The notes beneath the pieces are model-generated. The model saw only the letters and a program-made list of their open reading frames with translations. It was not told the origin of the DNA and did not search any database. A stretch of 64,000 nucleotides of DNA from Plumapathes pennacea (taxonomy: Eukaryota; Cnidaria; Anthozoa; Antipatharia; Myriopathidae). Shown here in pieces: positions 32,002 to 42,800 of this stretch. A program made the position numbers and the translations under genes. The stretch lies in assembly GCA_964036295.1 (NCBI GenBank), contig OZ038469.1:11451091-11515090 (forward strand), read 5' to 3'. Within the stretch, counting starts at the first letter, position 1, and each line of letters opens with the position of its first letter.

Positions 32002-34763
32002 ATGGGTACTGTGAAAACGGGATGGCTTCAAAAGCTAAGTACGAGTCTTATTGTCAAGACATATGCATTTAGTTTCGATCGCAGAAGTTGTGTAGTCTAA
32101 CTCCTTGCGATTCTTTAGGTGGATTCTTCAAAAATACGTGGAAGAGAAGATATTTCGTTTTGTACAGTGATGGCCAGTTCTGCTACTTCCAAAACCCCGA
32201 CGATCGAGAACGCGACGGGCAGATTCATATGAAAACTGAATGTCGACGAATAGATGTCGGTCATGAAGTCGGCGAGGGCGTGAAAGCTCCCAAAAATACG
32301 GAGAACAATGCTTTGTTTAGTGTCACTTCTCCAGGACGAACGTGGTTTCTTTGCGCTGAAACTGAGGCTGAATGCAGGTCAGGATGATCAAAAAGGTTCT
32401 TTAAAGAGTAACTAACTCACAAAGTAAATATCAACTCTTTCAAAAACAGACAATGTGTATTACTGTGTAGTTATTAAATGTATGTACACTGAGAAGCTGT
32501 AAGACAAGTTTGAAACGAATCTTTGGTTTTCTACAATGGCAGTAATTGCAAATAGTATGATCTCAACATTCATGTGCCATCGCGATCATGGTATTAGTAA
32601 CTAACTCACAAAGTGAATGTCAATCTTCAGAAACAGACATTGTATTACTGTGTAGTTATAAAAAAAAATAATTTAAATAATTTAAAATTATATGCATGTA
32701 CACTGAGAACCAATGGCAAGTTTGAAAACATATTCTTTGGTTTTTCTACAATGGCTATGAAAATAGTATAATCTCAACATTCATGTGCCATCGATCATGG
32801 TATTTGTTTATTCAGACAGTAGAACTTTAGAGATTATGGTATACAAACAGGTCACACAATACAAAGAAGGCAAAACATCAGAGGAGGACCTTCATAAACA
32901 ATGTACCCTTCATTCTCAAGCTCAGATATTTTTTATGCAAAGTTATCCCAACCATATGCTCAAGTTTAAAGCAAATTATCACAATATTTTTGTGTGACTG
33001 AATAAACATCCTCAGGCGGGGGTTATACTGACGGGGGTCAAGTGATGTGGGATGATTCCAGGATCATAAAGACTGATTTTTAATTTGAGGTTGTGTGCAA
33101 CTAATGTACAGTCAATGTTGGGGACTTATAGCTGAATTATTATTTCCTTGTATAAATTATGTTGTAGTGAATGTATATATTGATAACAATTATTGTTTTA
33201 TTGATTAAATATATTAATTTATGCACAGGGACTGGGTGAAAGTGCTAGAGGAAGCCAGAACTCCTGTAAGTTGTTTTTCATCTTTTACTGTTTCATCTAA
33301 CTATATAATTAAATTATTACACAATGGAAAACAAGCTCTAAAGAGAACTACGTACTGTAGATTGACTGCGTTGGTGCAGCGTGGATAAATATATACAACT
33401 TGGATTGACTAAGGGTCGATGTGTGAAAGCTGGATGCCGAGAAAAAAATTGAAGTTGACGTTTCGAGCACTAGCCCTTCGTCTGCGCAAAAAAATAATTT
33501 ATTTATTAATAATATTAGTTCAAATAATTTGAAAGTCCTCAATAGTTAGATAGTTTGCATTGTGTAAGTTGTTTTTATCACAGAATTTGTAAATTTCACT
33601 ACCCCATCTAAGAGACAAAGTATGTTAATTTGTGACCCTCTGTTTGAGCCATACAAGTGCCACGTCAGCATGGCAATGACCATGCAACTTCCGGTGACAG
33701 CAAGAATGTAACTTATCAGACAGAGCATTGAACATCTCCTCTAACTCTGGAAGTAGTCGGTACCTTATTGCCGCAATGAAAAGACGATCCTGTTCAAGAG
33801 GCTAAACAGTGTTTGTAACTGTGTTGGAGAGAGAGATCCCTGAACACCCAATTCAGCAGAACATCCCTATGTGATCATGAAATTAAGGGACGTACCCTCC
33901 CTGGGTCATGGTCACCTCTTTATTTGCTTAACTGTGTTTAAATTACACTGTATTTGCCTCACCCTGACTTTTATCTCTGCCACTGGTATATTTTTTAGCT
34001 TGCGTATCAAGCAAGTGTGCCATCAATGATGCCCACAAATCCTTACCCATCTCCAGGTATGGTGAGAATTTTTACTCATAACATGAAGGATTATGTTAAG
34101 ATTCTCTCAAAGACTGGATTTGACTATATTGGACAAATATTACAGCATTTTTGCCTTATTTATGTTGTGCTGTTCTTATTTCTCACTTCTGTAGTAGGAC
34201 CTCCGCCACCCTATTCACAAGGGATGCCACAACCATCACAAGTTCCACCACCCTCAGCACCGTACCCTCAGCAAGGCCCTGGACAATTACCACCGTATTC
34301 ATCACAACCTTCAATGCCATATCCACAACAACAACCTTACCCACAACATCCACGAGGACCATACCCACAACAACAATCATATCCACAACATCCACAAGGA
34401 CCATCATATCCCACTTCAGCTTACCCCACACCTCAGCAACCGAACCCCTATCAACCATACCCACAAGGCATGCAACCTCATTACCCACCCCCTCCCCCAG
34501 GGTATGGTATGCCCCCAAGGCACCCCTCACAACAATACTATCCTGGAGCAACAACGTACACCCAGCAACCAGGTCATCAGAGTCACAGTGGTGGAGGACG
34601 TAAAAACCTGATGATGGGTGCGGCAGCCGGGGCATTAGGTGGGGCAGCAATGGGTTATATGGTGGGAAATGCGCTTGGAGGATTTGGTCATCACAGTTAT
34701 GGGGGGTGGGATTCCGACCACTCCTGGTCTTCTGGGGGAAGCTTTGATTGTGGTTTTGATTAA
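32002..34763 (+). CDS. PLEKHB/evectin-like PH-domain protein with PYPQ-rich and glycine-zipper tail
   Basis: Five exons: 32002-32038, 32119-32377, 33229-33265, 33999-34056 and 34198-34763, 318 residues in all. Splice phases 1, 2, 0 and 1 all fit. Residues 1-115 form a PH domain with the family's opening (VKTGWLQKLSGFFKNTW, then RRYFVLYSDG) and the end LCAETEAECRDWVKVL, as in PLEKHB1/2 (evectins), which bind phosphatidylserine on recycling endosomes. Evectins are about 220-240 residues long. Here the tail is different: residues about 135-265 are rich in Pro, Tyr and Gln with PYPQQ and PPPPY motifs (possible WW-domain ligands). It ends with a Gly/Ala stretch (GAAAGALGGAAMGYMVGNA) resembling a glycine zipper and an Asp/Ser/Gly-rich terminus. 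Recruitment to endosomal membrane is inferred from the PH domain only. Confidence 0.85.
32406..32802 (+). repeat. Tandem duplication in an intron of the PH-domain gene
   Basis: Two copies of about 195 bases, each running from AGTAACTAACTCACAAAGT to CATGTGCCATC(GC)GATCATGGTA. They lie in intron 2 and have no ORF. Confidence 0.9.
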
Positions 34764-35237
34764 TCATATGAACTCCTTCCACCTCTAAGCACCATGAGTG
34801 ATCATGGCCTGTGTATACATTGTCTTTACAAGCATTGAAAAAAACTCAAGGTACACAGGCTAGCCTGATAAGGGCCAGAGACAAATTTCCACTTCCAATG
34901 CATATAATAGCAAGGTTATTCAGATCAAGCATGCAGTGTCTTGCCTGAGTTTGTCAGACTATCAATATCGTGTTTCTTATACATTTTTTCAAAGGACAGG
35001 TTGGGGGAGGGGGGTGGGGGTGGTACTCCCATAATTTTATATAAAACAGCCATAAAAATCATAGAAAACAATATACAAGTCAAAAATGTGGGTTGCACTG
35101 GACTGCTAGTCCTTGTGAGAACTAGTACTAACTGTAAGTTTGAAAACTTGGGTTGACTTGCAAGGTTAGTCTGTTTTTGACAGAATTGTGTACACACTTG
35201 TAGTATTCCATGTTTTTTTTTTTTCCTTTTTTAGGTG

Positions 35238-35262
35238 GGGGAGGGGGGGGGGGTGGGGGGCG
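35238..35262 (+). repeat. G-rich tract
   Basis: Runs of G interrupted by single T or A bases in the 3' region of the PH-domain gene; a similar tract is at 35003-35030. Both could form G-quadruplexes in the transcript. Confidence 0.7.
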
Positions 35263-35524
35263 AGAATTGTACAGTATAGGCCATGAGGTCCCTCATGTGC
35301 ATGTATAATATAGTTGATGTAAAAACACAAGGGGAAGCTATAGTCAGAAGTTAGGCATATGCAAAGGGCACCAAGTAGACATAAATACATACTAATTTTT
35401 ATATATTACAGTAGTTACCGTAATCCTGGGTTAATCCAGGTTTGAACAATTCCCAGGCCAAAACTACCAATATACAGCAAGTTATAAAATAATTAAACTA
35501 AAATTAATTACAAAGAATCTGCCA

Positions 35525-35530
35525 TTTATT
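35525..35530 (-). terminator. Poly(A) signal for THUMPD3
   Basis: AATAAA on the minus strand, about 105 bases after the THUMPD3 stop codon. It is the nearest canonical hexamer. Confidence 0.6.
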
Positions 35531-35594
35531 TCTGAGATGCAATTGAAACATACAATATAGCTTGGCAACCTTGGTACTTTAGTGAACCCTAATG

Positions 35595-35600
35595 AATAAA
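35595..35600 (+). terminator. Poly(A) signal for the PH-domain gene
   Basis: AATAAA on the plus strand, about 830 bases after the stop codon. If used, its transcript overlaps the 3' end of the convergent THUMPD3 gene. Confidence 0.55.
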
Positions 35601-35634
35601 GTCAGTCATCAAAGTTGTTTCCTTGCTCAGCACT

Positions 35635-37970
35635 TTATGGAAGTACTGACTTGGCGGTCCTCACAAGAACGTAGATGCCAGACTGCAGACCTCCCATGTT
35701 GATCCATAAAATCCACCTTTTCTTCCACAAGTCAGACTCCTTGAGCATTTGAGCCATGACCCTCTTATCCTGTGTCAGAAGAACTGCTCTGCCCTGTTCA
35801 GGGCGGCACACCCTTGCCATTTCCCTCAATGCCGCTCGGTACAAGTTCCAGTTTTCATGTTTAGAGCCACTCTTCTTACCAAATGGTAAATCGGTAATGA
35901 TCACGTCCACGCTGTTGGATTTCAGAGGCAGCATTCGTACATCCCACTGGTAGATGTCAAGAGGCAATGATCTCCTGTCCGAAATCAAAGTGACAGCAAT
36001 TTGGAACAAAAAGTTGTCAAAGTACAATGTTACAGTGAACCCCCTCTAAGACAGACCTCTCTAAGACAGACACCTAGTAGGAGCGGTCTGCAGTTTCTTC
36101 AGTCATTTACTCTAATGACTCTTAAAAAGAGGACAGCACTAAAATGGACAGTTGGAGCTTGTCCAAAGGGTGTCCATCTCAGAGGGAGTTGATTGTATGA
36201 CCTTTTTGTTGCAATGCTATCCTTCATATTAAGTAAGACGCTGGATAAAAGCATTTTGTGTACTTACGTTTCTTTGTATTGCTGTTTGTTCACTGTCTGC
36301 ACATTTGCAAGAGTCCTTGGAGGTGCCAGATGATGCTGGTCTCCACAAATATGCATAGAAGTGGGCCAGCACAGGGCAGCCTCAATTGGAATGGAGCCAC
36401 CTCCACACATTGGGTCACACACAACATCACCTACAAACAAAGTTCCAGAAAGGTGAATTTTGTAAAGGCATCACAGTTACTATGGAGGGGATTATGCACT
36501 TATAAAAACTGGTCCTTTCCTTCCCTCCTGGCTTCTTCTTTCAAATCAGTAGTTTAGACCTACAGTGTACCAACTTTTGGCAACTTTTCAAATCTCTTCC
36601 CAATAAGTGGTTCAAAACAGCCCAAAAATCTATATGATTGTGTCATCTCTTATCTGTATGTGGGAACTTGGGGAAGGAAGAGTTCCTGAGAGTTTGCAGG
36701 AAAATCTATAACATATAGGACAGTACTTGGCTTTTCTTCAAATTCAGGAGGGGGGGGGGGGGGGGGGGGAGGGGGGGTAAGAATCTCTTGGCCATTGGGG
36801 GATCATAGAATCCCAAGAAGGTTACTGACTTAGTTCTGTATAATTAACAATAATTATTTGCCAAAGTGGAGGTGAATAGCGGTGGATGTTTACCGAGCCG
36901 TTTCGGCAAGGTAAATATCCACCGCTATTCACTGACACCGAGGTGAATAATATTGTTTTAGTATATACCACACAAGTTTAATAGCCAACTCCCAAATAGC
37001 TATTTATTTCCAACGAAAGTGGGCAAAAATTGGGTTCATGCGCCATTTTGTTTTACCGGAAGCCGCCAGGAGGTGAATAGTACTTGGTATTCTGAGATTG
37101 AGGAGCCAATCAGAGCGCGCGAAAAGCACTATTCACTTGCGTGGTATATACTAACAACACTTAACCTGAGTATCAGGATTTCTTTCAAGCCTGATACTGC
37201 AGGTTACACAACACTACCCCACACTAACCTAGCTTTATGTCAGCCAGCTTCAACATACAATAAGCCAGAGTGGATTTGAGTGTCGTTGGACCAAAGTGTG
37301 AGATATTCCTTTTACCCAACGTTTCCTTCGTCAGCGCAATTCCAACCACGACACGCTTGTCCACAATGTTCAACAACACCTCCAGGTCCCAAGTGGTGAG
37401 GTTCACGCGCCAACCAAACCTCTTGTTAATCTGGCCTCCAAAGCCGGACGCTGCCTGCATTGAAGTGAAAGAATGACCACTCCCTGTGCGATTGCAGGTC
37501 ACTCGGAAACTCGGCAGTTGATCCTCTTTTCTCTCTGCGTCAGCTAAAACTTCATCAGACTGATCTCCTTTCAATTTCTTGCAGCATCGCGCGTCGACAT
37601 CGTCATCTTTTAAATCTTCTTTGTGCGGGGATTTCTTATGAAAACAGCCTTTGAATCCAGAGTAATTTGCCCACACAGATAGCGCTAAGTCCCATTCCAA
37701 ATCCTTCTGAAGGTTTTCGATTCGTTCCAATGCACTTCCTTCATCACCGAAGTCGAACTCTTGAAAATCCTTCACCACAACAAATAGGTGCTCCACGGAT
37801 CGAAGATTCGACGCTTTTGCCGTTTGCGTTACACTGACATCAAAATAGATCCTACCTCTCTCTTTCCTTATAGTTTTGCATTCCAGTTTTTCTTGACATT
37901 CGGTAACAGCCACGGATTCTAGGCCTGTGGTCACTGTAGCGCAAATCGTTGCGCACTGCTCGGCCGCCAT
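35635..37970 (-). CDS. THUMPD3: THUMP domain-containing tRNA (guanine-N2) methyltransferase
   Basis: Three exons: 37970-37229, 36430-36268 and 35974-35635, giving 414 residues with matching phases (1, 2). THUMPD3 with TRMT112 methylates guanosine at positions 6 and 7 of tRNAs. The N-terminal and THUMP parts include ATVTTGLESVAVTECQEKL and FRVTCNRTGSGHSFTS. The methyltransferase part has HFGPTTLKSTLAY, the SAM-binding VCDPMCGGGSIPIE and the catalytic DLPFGKKSGSKHENWNLY. The human protein has 507 residues; this one is shorter, mainly before and within the THUMP insert. The start at 37970 is the first ATG; it lies in AAAATGGCGGCC, which also fits the YY1 consensus. The intron that splits the methyltransferase domain holds a MITE. 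Confidence 0.94.
36037..36196. mobile_element. MITE-like repeat (family M8) in THUMPD3 intron 2
   Basis: It contains CCCTCTAAGACAGACC, TCTAAGACAGACACCTAG and, at the end, GAGGGAGTTGATTGTA. Relatives are at 48207-48366 and 60851-61016. A short piece is also present in the 5' flank of the intact POLE2 gene (about 29168-29195). Confidence 0.7.
36749..36777 (+). repeat. Poly-G run in THUMPD3 intron 1
   Basis: About 28 nearly uninterrupted G residues (one A). On the transcribed RNA it is a C run. Confidence 0.95.
36872..36932. repeat. Long hairpin palindrome
   Basis: The arms GTGAATAGCGGTGGATGTTTACC (36872-36894) and its inverted partner (36910-36932) pair over 23 bases with one mismatch and a 15-base loop. 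It lies directly beside the M6 element, so both may belong to one larger repeat. Confidence 0.85.
36960..37152. mobile_element. MITE (family M6) in THUMPD3 intron 1
   Basis: The ends AGTATATACCACACAAG and CTTGCGTGGTATATACT are inverted repeats with one mismatch. The interior contains CGCCATTTTG and CCAATCAGAGCGCGC. It is about 190 bp long and non-coding. Confidence 0.75.
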
Positions 37971-38208
37971 TTTGTTCTGTTTGCGCCTGCGTTTTACTTG
38001 TACTACCGCTGGATAAATACTTTTTACTCCTCGTGCCAAGGGGAAGAGAGGGAGGAGGAGGAGGGGGTTTGGGGATGAAAGAGATGGGGCAAAGGAAAGA
38101 GGGAGGGAATCTTATGTATGATTTTATTTTGTGATAGACTATCACAGCAGAACCCAAAACACACAACACACTGCTTGTTTGACTTTGCCACAGTTTCAGT
38201 GCAAGTGG

Positions 38209-38214
38209 TTTATT
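38209..38214 (-). terminator. Poly(A) signal for EEF1G
   Basis: AATAAA on the minus strand 25 bases after the EEF1G stop, giving a very short 3' UTR, as is usual for this gene. THUMPD3 starts only about 240 bases further on. Confidence 0.75.
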
Positions 38215-38238
38215 TAATGTTTTGCCATTTTTTATGTT

Positions 38239-39791
38239 TTACTTGAAGACTTTGCCCTGGTTGACTGCCAAGCCATCAAATTCACCCTCTTGCATCAGGT
38301 ACTTATTGATAAGTTCACGGTCCTTTTCTGGATCAAGTTTCTTGAAATCATAGGAAGGTGCATCAACATTCCAGTCCTCAACCAACTGCAAACAATAATG
38401 ACATGTTACACTTTGATCAATAATTATCAAGGAGACCTCCATGCTGGGCCTACCATATAATACTATTCATATGAGAGTATGTACTGTACACCCTGGTACC
38501 CAAGTCACTTGGCACTTTTGCTGTAAATTCAGGGTTTGAAATAAACTTTTTAAGTCATGTTTTATCTGCTCCATCCAATCTCTTGGTGTCCCACATTGTA
38601 TCGAAGAGTAGAATCATTGTGCATCATTAAAATTGTATATTTTTTCTCAAACCACTGGTTGCCTAGGGACCACCACTGCACACTGTTTGGTTGCCACAGC
38701 ATGTGTTTGGTTGTCCAGGACAACCAGACAACCATTAATTTTGAACCCCAACATTGTATGTTGACATTGTGGCAGGATAACCCAATACCCATGGATGCTT
38801 ATGATAAGGCAGACAGTCAGTTCATCAAGGAGAAGTGTAGTGGACTAAAATGTTGGTATGTGGTGGTAATAACTTTACAGAACTCAGCAAGCAGACACAA
38901 TATCCAGAATATTTTCTATTAAAGTAAAATACTTACATTGAATGCAACTTCGTGGCCCTTGAAGATCCAGATTCCAGAGATTGCACAATTTTTATCTTCT
39001 CCAGAGATGCACACGCTGGCAAAGGCATGCTTTCTCAGTCTATCTATCCGCTGAAACATTCCTCCGACCAAGTTGCATGCCATGAAGACCTTCTTGAGTT
39101 CATCTTGGTATTTGTATACTGCATGCCAAATGGAATGGTTCTCCTTATCAAAGTTTTCCCACAGCCACGGAATGGCTTTGGTAAGGGTGTCTTCATTGGA
39201 GTAGACTTTCTTGAATGCATCCATGACGAAAGAGCTGCAAACAAAAAATGTGAAAACACACTCAGGATAAACAAAAACAACACAACAACAAACAGACAAA
39301 TTACAACAACTGAGAAGGGAGGGGAAAGTTGGAAGGTGGTGGGTGGGGTGGAGAAAGGGACGAATTTTATTACATTTATACTGTTTGGAACATTCAAGAC
39401 ATGTCATTTATTTTACATAACATTGTTTGGAACATTCCAGACATGTTGATTTTGTTATGCCTTCCTTCAAGAACAAGAGTGATCAACTTTAGTTTTTTCC
39501 TCCATTTCTCACCAGAGATATAATTATCATACCTCTTTTTAAAACTGCTAGTGGCCAGACAACGTTTTATTACAGAACTGTAAGCACTTGGAATTCTCTA
39601 GACTCTTCTCTTAAACTTTGTAATTCTGTAGCTGTTTTTAAATGTCGCCTTCGGGACAAATTACTGAAAGAACTCTGGGATTCTTAATGTTATTTTTATT
39701 TATCTATTTTATTTATCTATCTATTTTATCTATTTTATTTATTTATTTTGTTATATTAATATTAAAGTTAATATTGCTTTTAAAATATATA

Positions 39792-39822
<31 letters not shown>

Positions 39823-39823
39823 A

Positions 39824-39894
<71 letters not shown>

Positions 39895-42800
39895 TATTGC
39901 CTTTGAGTATATTGCATTGTATTTAAATTTAGATTGTCTCTGAAAAGCCTCTTTGGGGAAAGTCAATAAAGTATGTATGTATGTACAAAGTATGGAGGGC
40001 TTGGCTTTTTGATATCTTGCTCAGATAAAAGCTGGTTAAACTGACAGTTCTCACCAATTACTCATACAGTTTCTTCTTGAATGCTTGAGAGAATTATATT
40101 TATAAGCTCAAGAGTGAAAGGGTTAAAGCCCTACAACTATGAGACCTATTTGATAAAAATTCCCTATAAAACCAGCACTTATCAAGTTGGACCTTTGTTT
40201 TTATATGTGAAAATTAGAAATTTAATGCAATTCCTTAGAACTGTATCAAAATACTTTTTCTAAGTACCTCTTTGGGAAGTTAGCATAAGGATCTTTAACT
40301 TTTTGTGCTGGTGCTGGTGCCTCGTCCTCTTCGTCATCCTTTGGTTCCTCTTTTTTCTTTTCCGCTTTCTTTGGCTCTTGCTTTTTCTTCTCTTCTTTGG
40401 CCGATTTTTTCTTGTCCTCTTTCTTTGGGTGCAGTTCAGCATACTTCTTCCCTTTGGGAACAGAATACCAAATTATTCAGTACTTCCAATAAAAAGTTTG
40501 TAGCATGATGACTCTCCAGAAGAAAGTCTGGGGAGAACTAAAACATCCAAGATGTCTGCCAGTCACTGAAGCATGTTCTCCATACTCAATGCAGCATGCG
40601 GAGAGCATGGGATGAGGAAAAGTGAAAGGAGAGCCTGCAAGTTGCCATTGTTTCGGGAACATTTGACATTCATGCATAAATGGGAATTTCCATGGGATGA
40701 AATCTGACAGCTGTCATCTAAACATTTCATGGCACCCATGCAGGTTCTCCTTTTCTTTCTCACCAACCCCTTCTCTTTGTCTTTTGTCCTCGACCCTTCC
40801 CACTGCAGCTGCATTGAGTATGGGAAGCCTGGTTACAGGCTATTTCAAGGGTTACATTTATCAGTAAGATCTGTCTCACCATCAAACTTGGCCATGCTCG
40901 TGCACAGGGAGATGCTTCCCACAATTTTCTTAAACTGGGGCTGATTGATCAGAGTAATGAACCATCTGTTGACATTGCCAAAAGGTGCCCTGAAGCACGG
41001 CTCCAACACCTGTGGACACCCCACAAGTACAATAATACAATCAGCAACACTTCTATGACAAAAGACAAACTAAAACAGATGGAAAAGGCTAAACATCTCA
41101 CACAAACAAAAACATAAATCTATTACAATAATTATCTGTTGAACATGAATTTGTTGAAACCCATGTTGAGACCATTTTGCAGGTCAGTTCCCATTATTCA
41201 ACCTTTGAACATTGGATGAAAAGTTTCACCATCAAATTCCACATTGATTTCAACAAAATATTGAGTGTTAATTAAAACCAGGCCAGAGTTAAAGGGACCC
41301 TCTCACTGTAGATGCTTTGTGCACTCATGTTTAAATTTACATCCGAAGCTTGACTTTCCTGAGGTGCCCACGTTACCACTGATTGATCTGACTGTCGCTG
41401 CTTGCCGTATTCAATACACTTTCTGAATTTGTGTTGACTTATTTTGCGATATCAGAATCAGAAACTGGTCATGCAAAGCATCTACTGTATGGTTAGAGGG
41501 TCTCTTTAAGTATTCCACAAGTGGTAACCCCTATTCTGAGACAGCAAAGTTGAGGACATAATAGATGAAGAGTAACCATGGAGAACATTCAGCCAACTGA
41601 CCACATCGCCTCTCATTCATTTATCAAAACTGTCCTCACAGAAGAGTCAGTCCACTACTCTGTAAGCTAATCATCGAGGCTCCAAGCTACAACAGATAGC
41701 TGGGCTGGACAGCTTGGCTGATGCTGTACAAGACAGTACCACTTTTCAAGAGTTTACTGTCTGTATATTCTGTACCAAACCAAAAATAAATAACAAGCCA
41801 CTCTCTTATTCAAGTGCAGTAGCTGATAGTGTAAAAAAATATCTCTATCCAGTCTGGTTTTGTTCTGGTGTAGGAGTTCTTCAATTGGCACACCCAAGTC
41901 TGATCACCAAATGGCCTTCACCCTTTCACTCTCAAGAGTGATCAACTTCAATTTTCTCCTTCAGTTTCTTACTAGAAACATATATGATACAGTAAGGAGA
42001 ACTTGGCTTTTGATAGCTTGCTCAGATAGTAGCTGATTAAACTGTGATTTCTCATTACATAACTCATATTTCTTCTTAAAAAGTTGGGAGAATCTGAATT
42101 TTGACCTTGGGAGCGAAAGGGTTAAAGAGGCCCTCTCACCGTACATGCTTTGCATGCCCAGTGACTGACGATGGCTATTTCCATAATACGAAAATGGCAG
42201 GTTCTCATGTTTTTCTATGTTTTATCACAATATTAATCAGTACAAACTCAGAAAATGTATTGGATACGGCAAGAGGCAACACTCAGATTGATCAGTCATA
42301 ATGTGGGTGCCTTAGGAAAGTCGAGCTCCGGATGTAAATATAAACATGGGTGTGCAAAGCATCTACTGTGAGAGGGTCTCTTTAACAACACTTTTCAAAC
42401 AGGTAACAGTAAAATCACTATACCTGTTTGTACAGCATTATCAGGTTGCAAGCAACAGAGATGTCTGCCAAGGTAACACGTTCTCCGACTAGAAAAGTCC
42501 TTGTCAGGAGAGCATCATTCAGTATACCCAGGTATTTCTTAATGTCTTCCATTGCCTTGTCAGTTGCCTACAAATAATATGGACTTCAATATTCCTTTCT
42601 TGTTGTAACAGAGATAGAAAAATTTACTTGTGCCTCGACCATTATAGCCATGGGCTAGCAGGTACAATATGCAGTAGCCTGGGTTGAGGGAACTCCAGCC
42701 TTGAAATTGCCATTCCCTTTTCATTCCCAAAAATGATCAACTTCAATATTCTCTTTTCATTCTCTCAGTAGAGATTTATTATACAGTATGAAGAGATTGG

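Noticed and set aside
34183-34782. 199-codon ORF on the minus strand
   Set aside because: It is the complement of the Pro/Gln-rich last exon of the PH-domain gene; its Val-rich composition results from that.
40303-40508. Leu/Phe-rich plus-strand ORFs
   Set aside because: They are the reverse of the Lys/Glu-rich linker exon of EEF1G.
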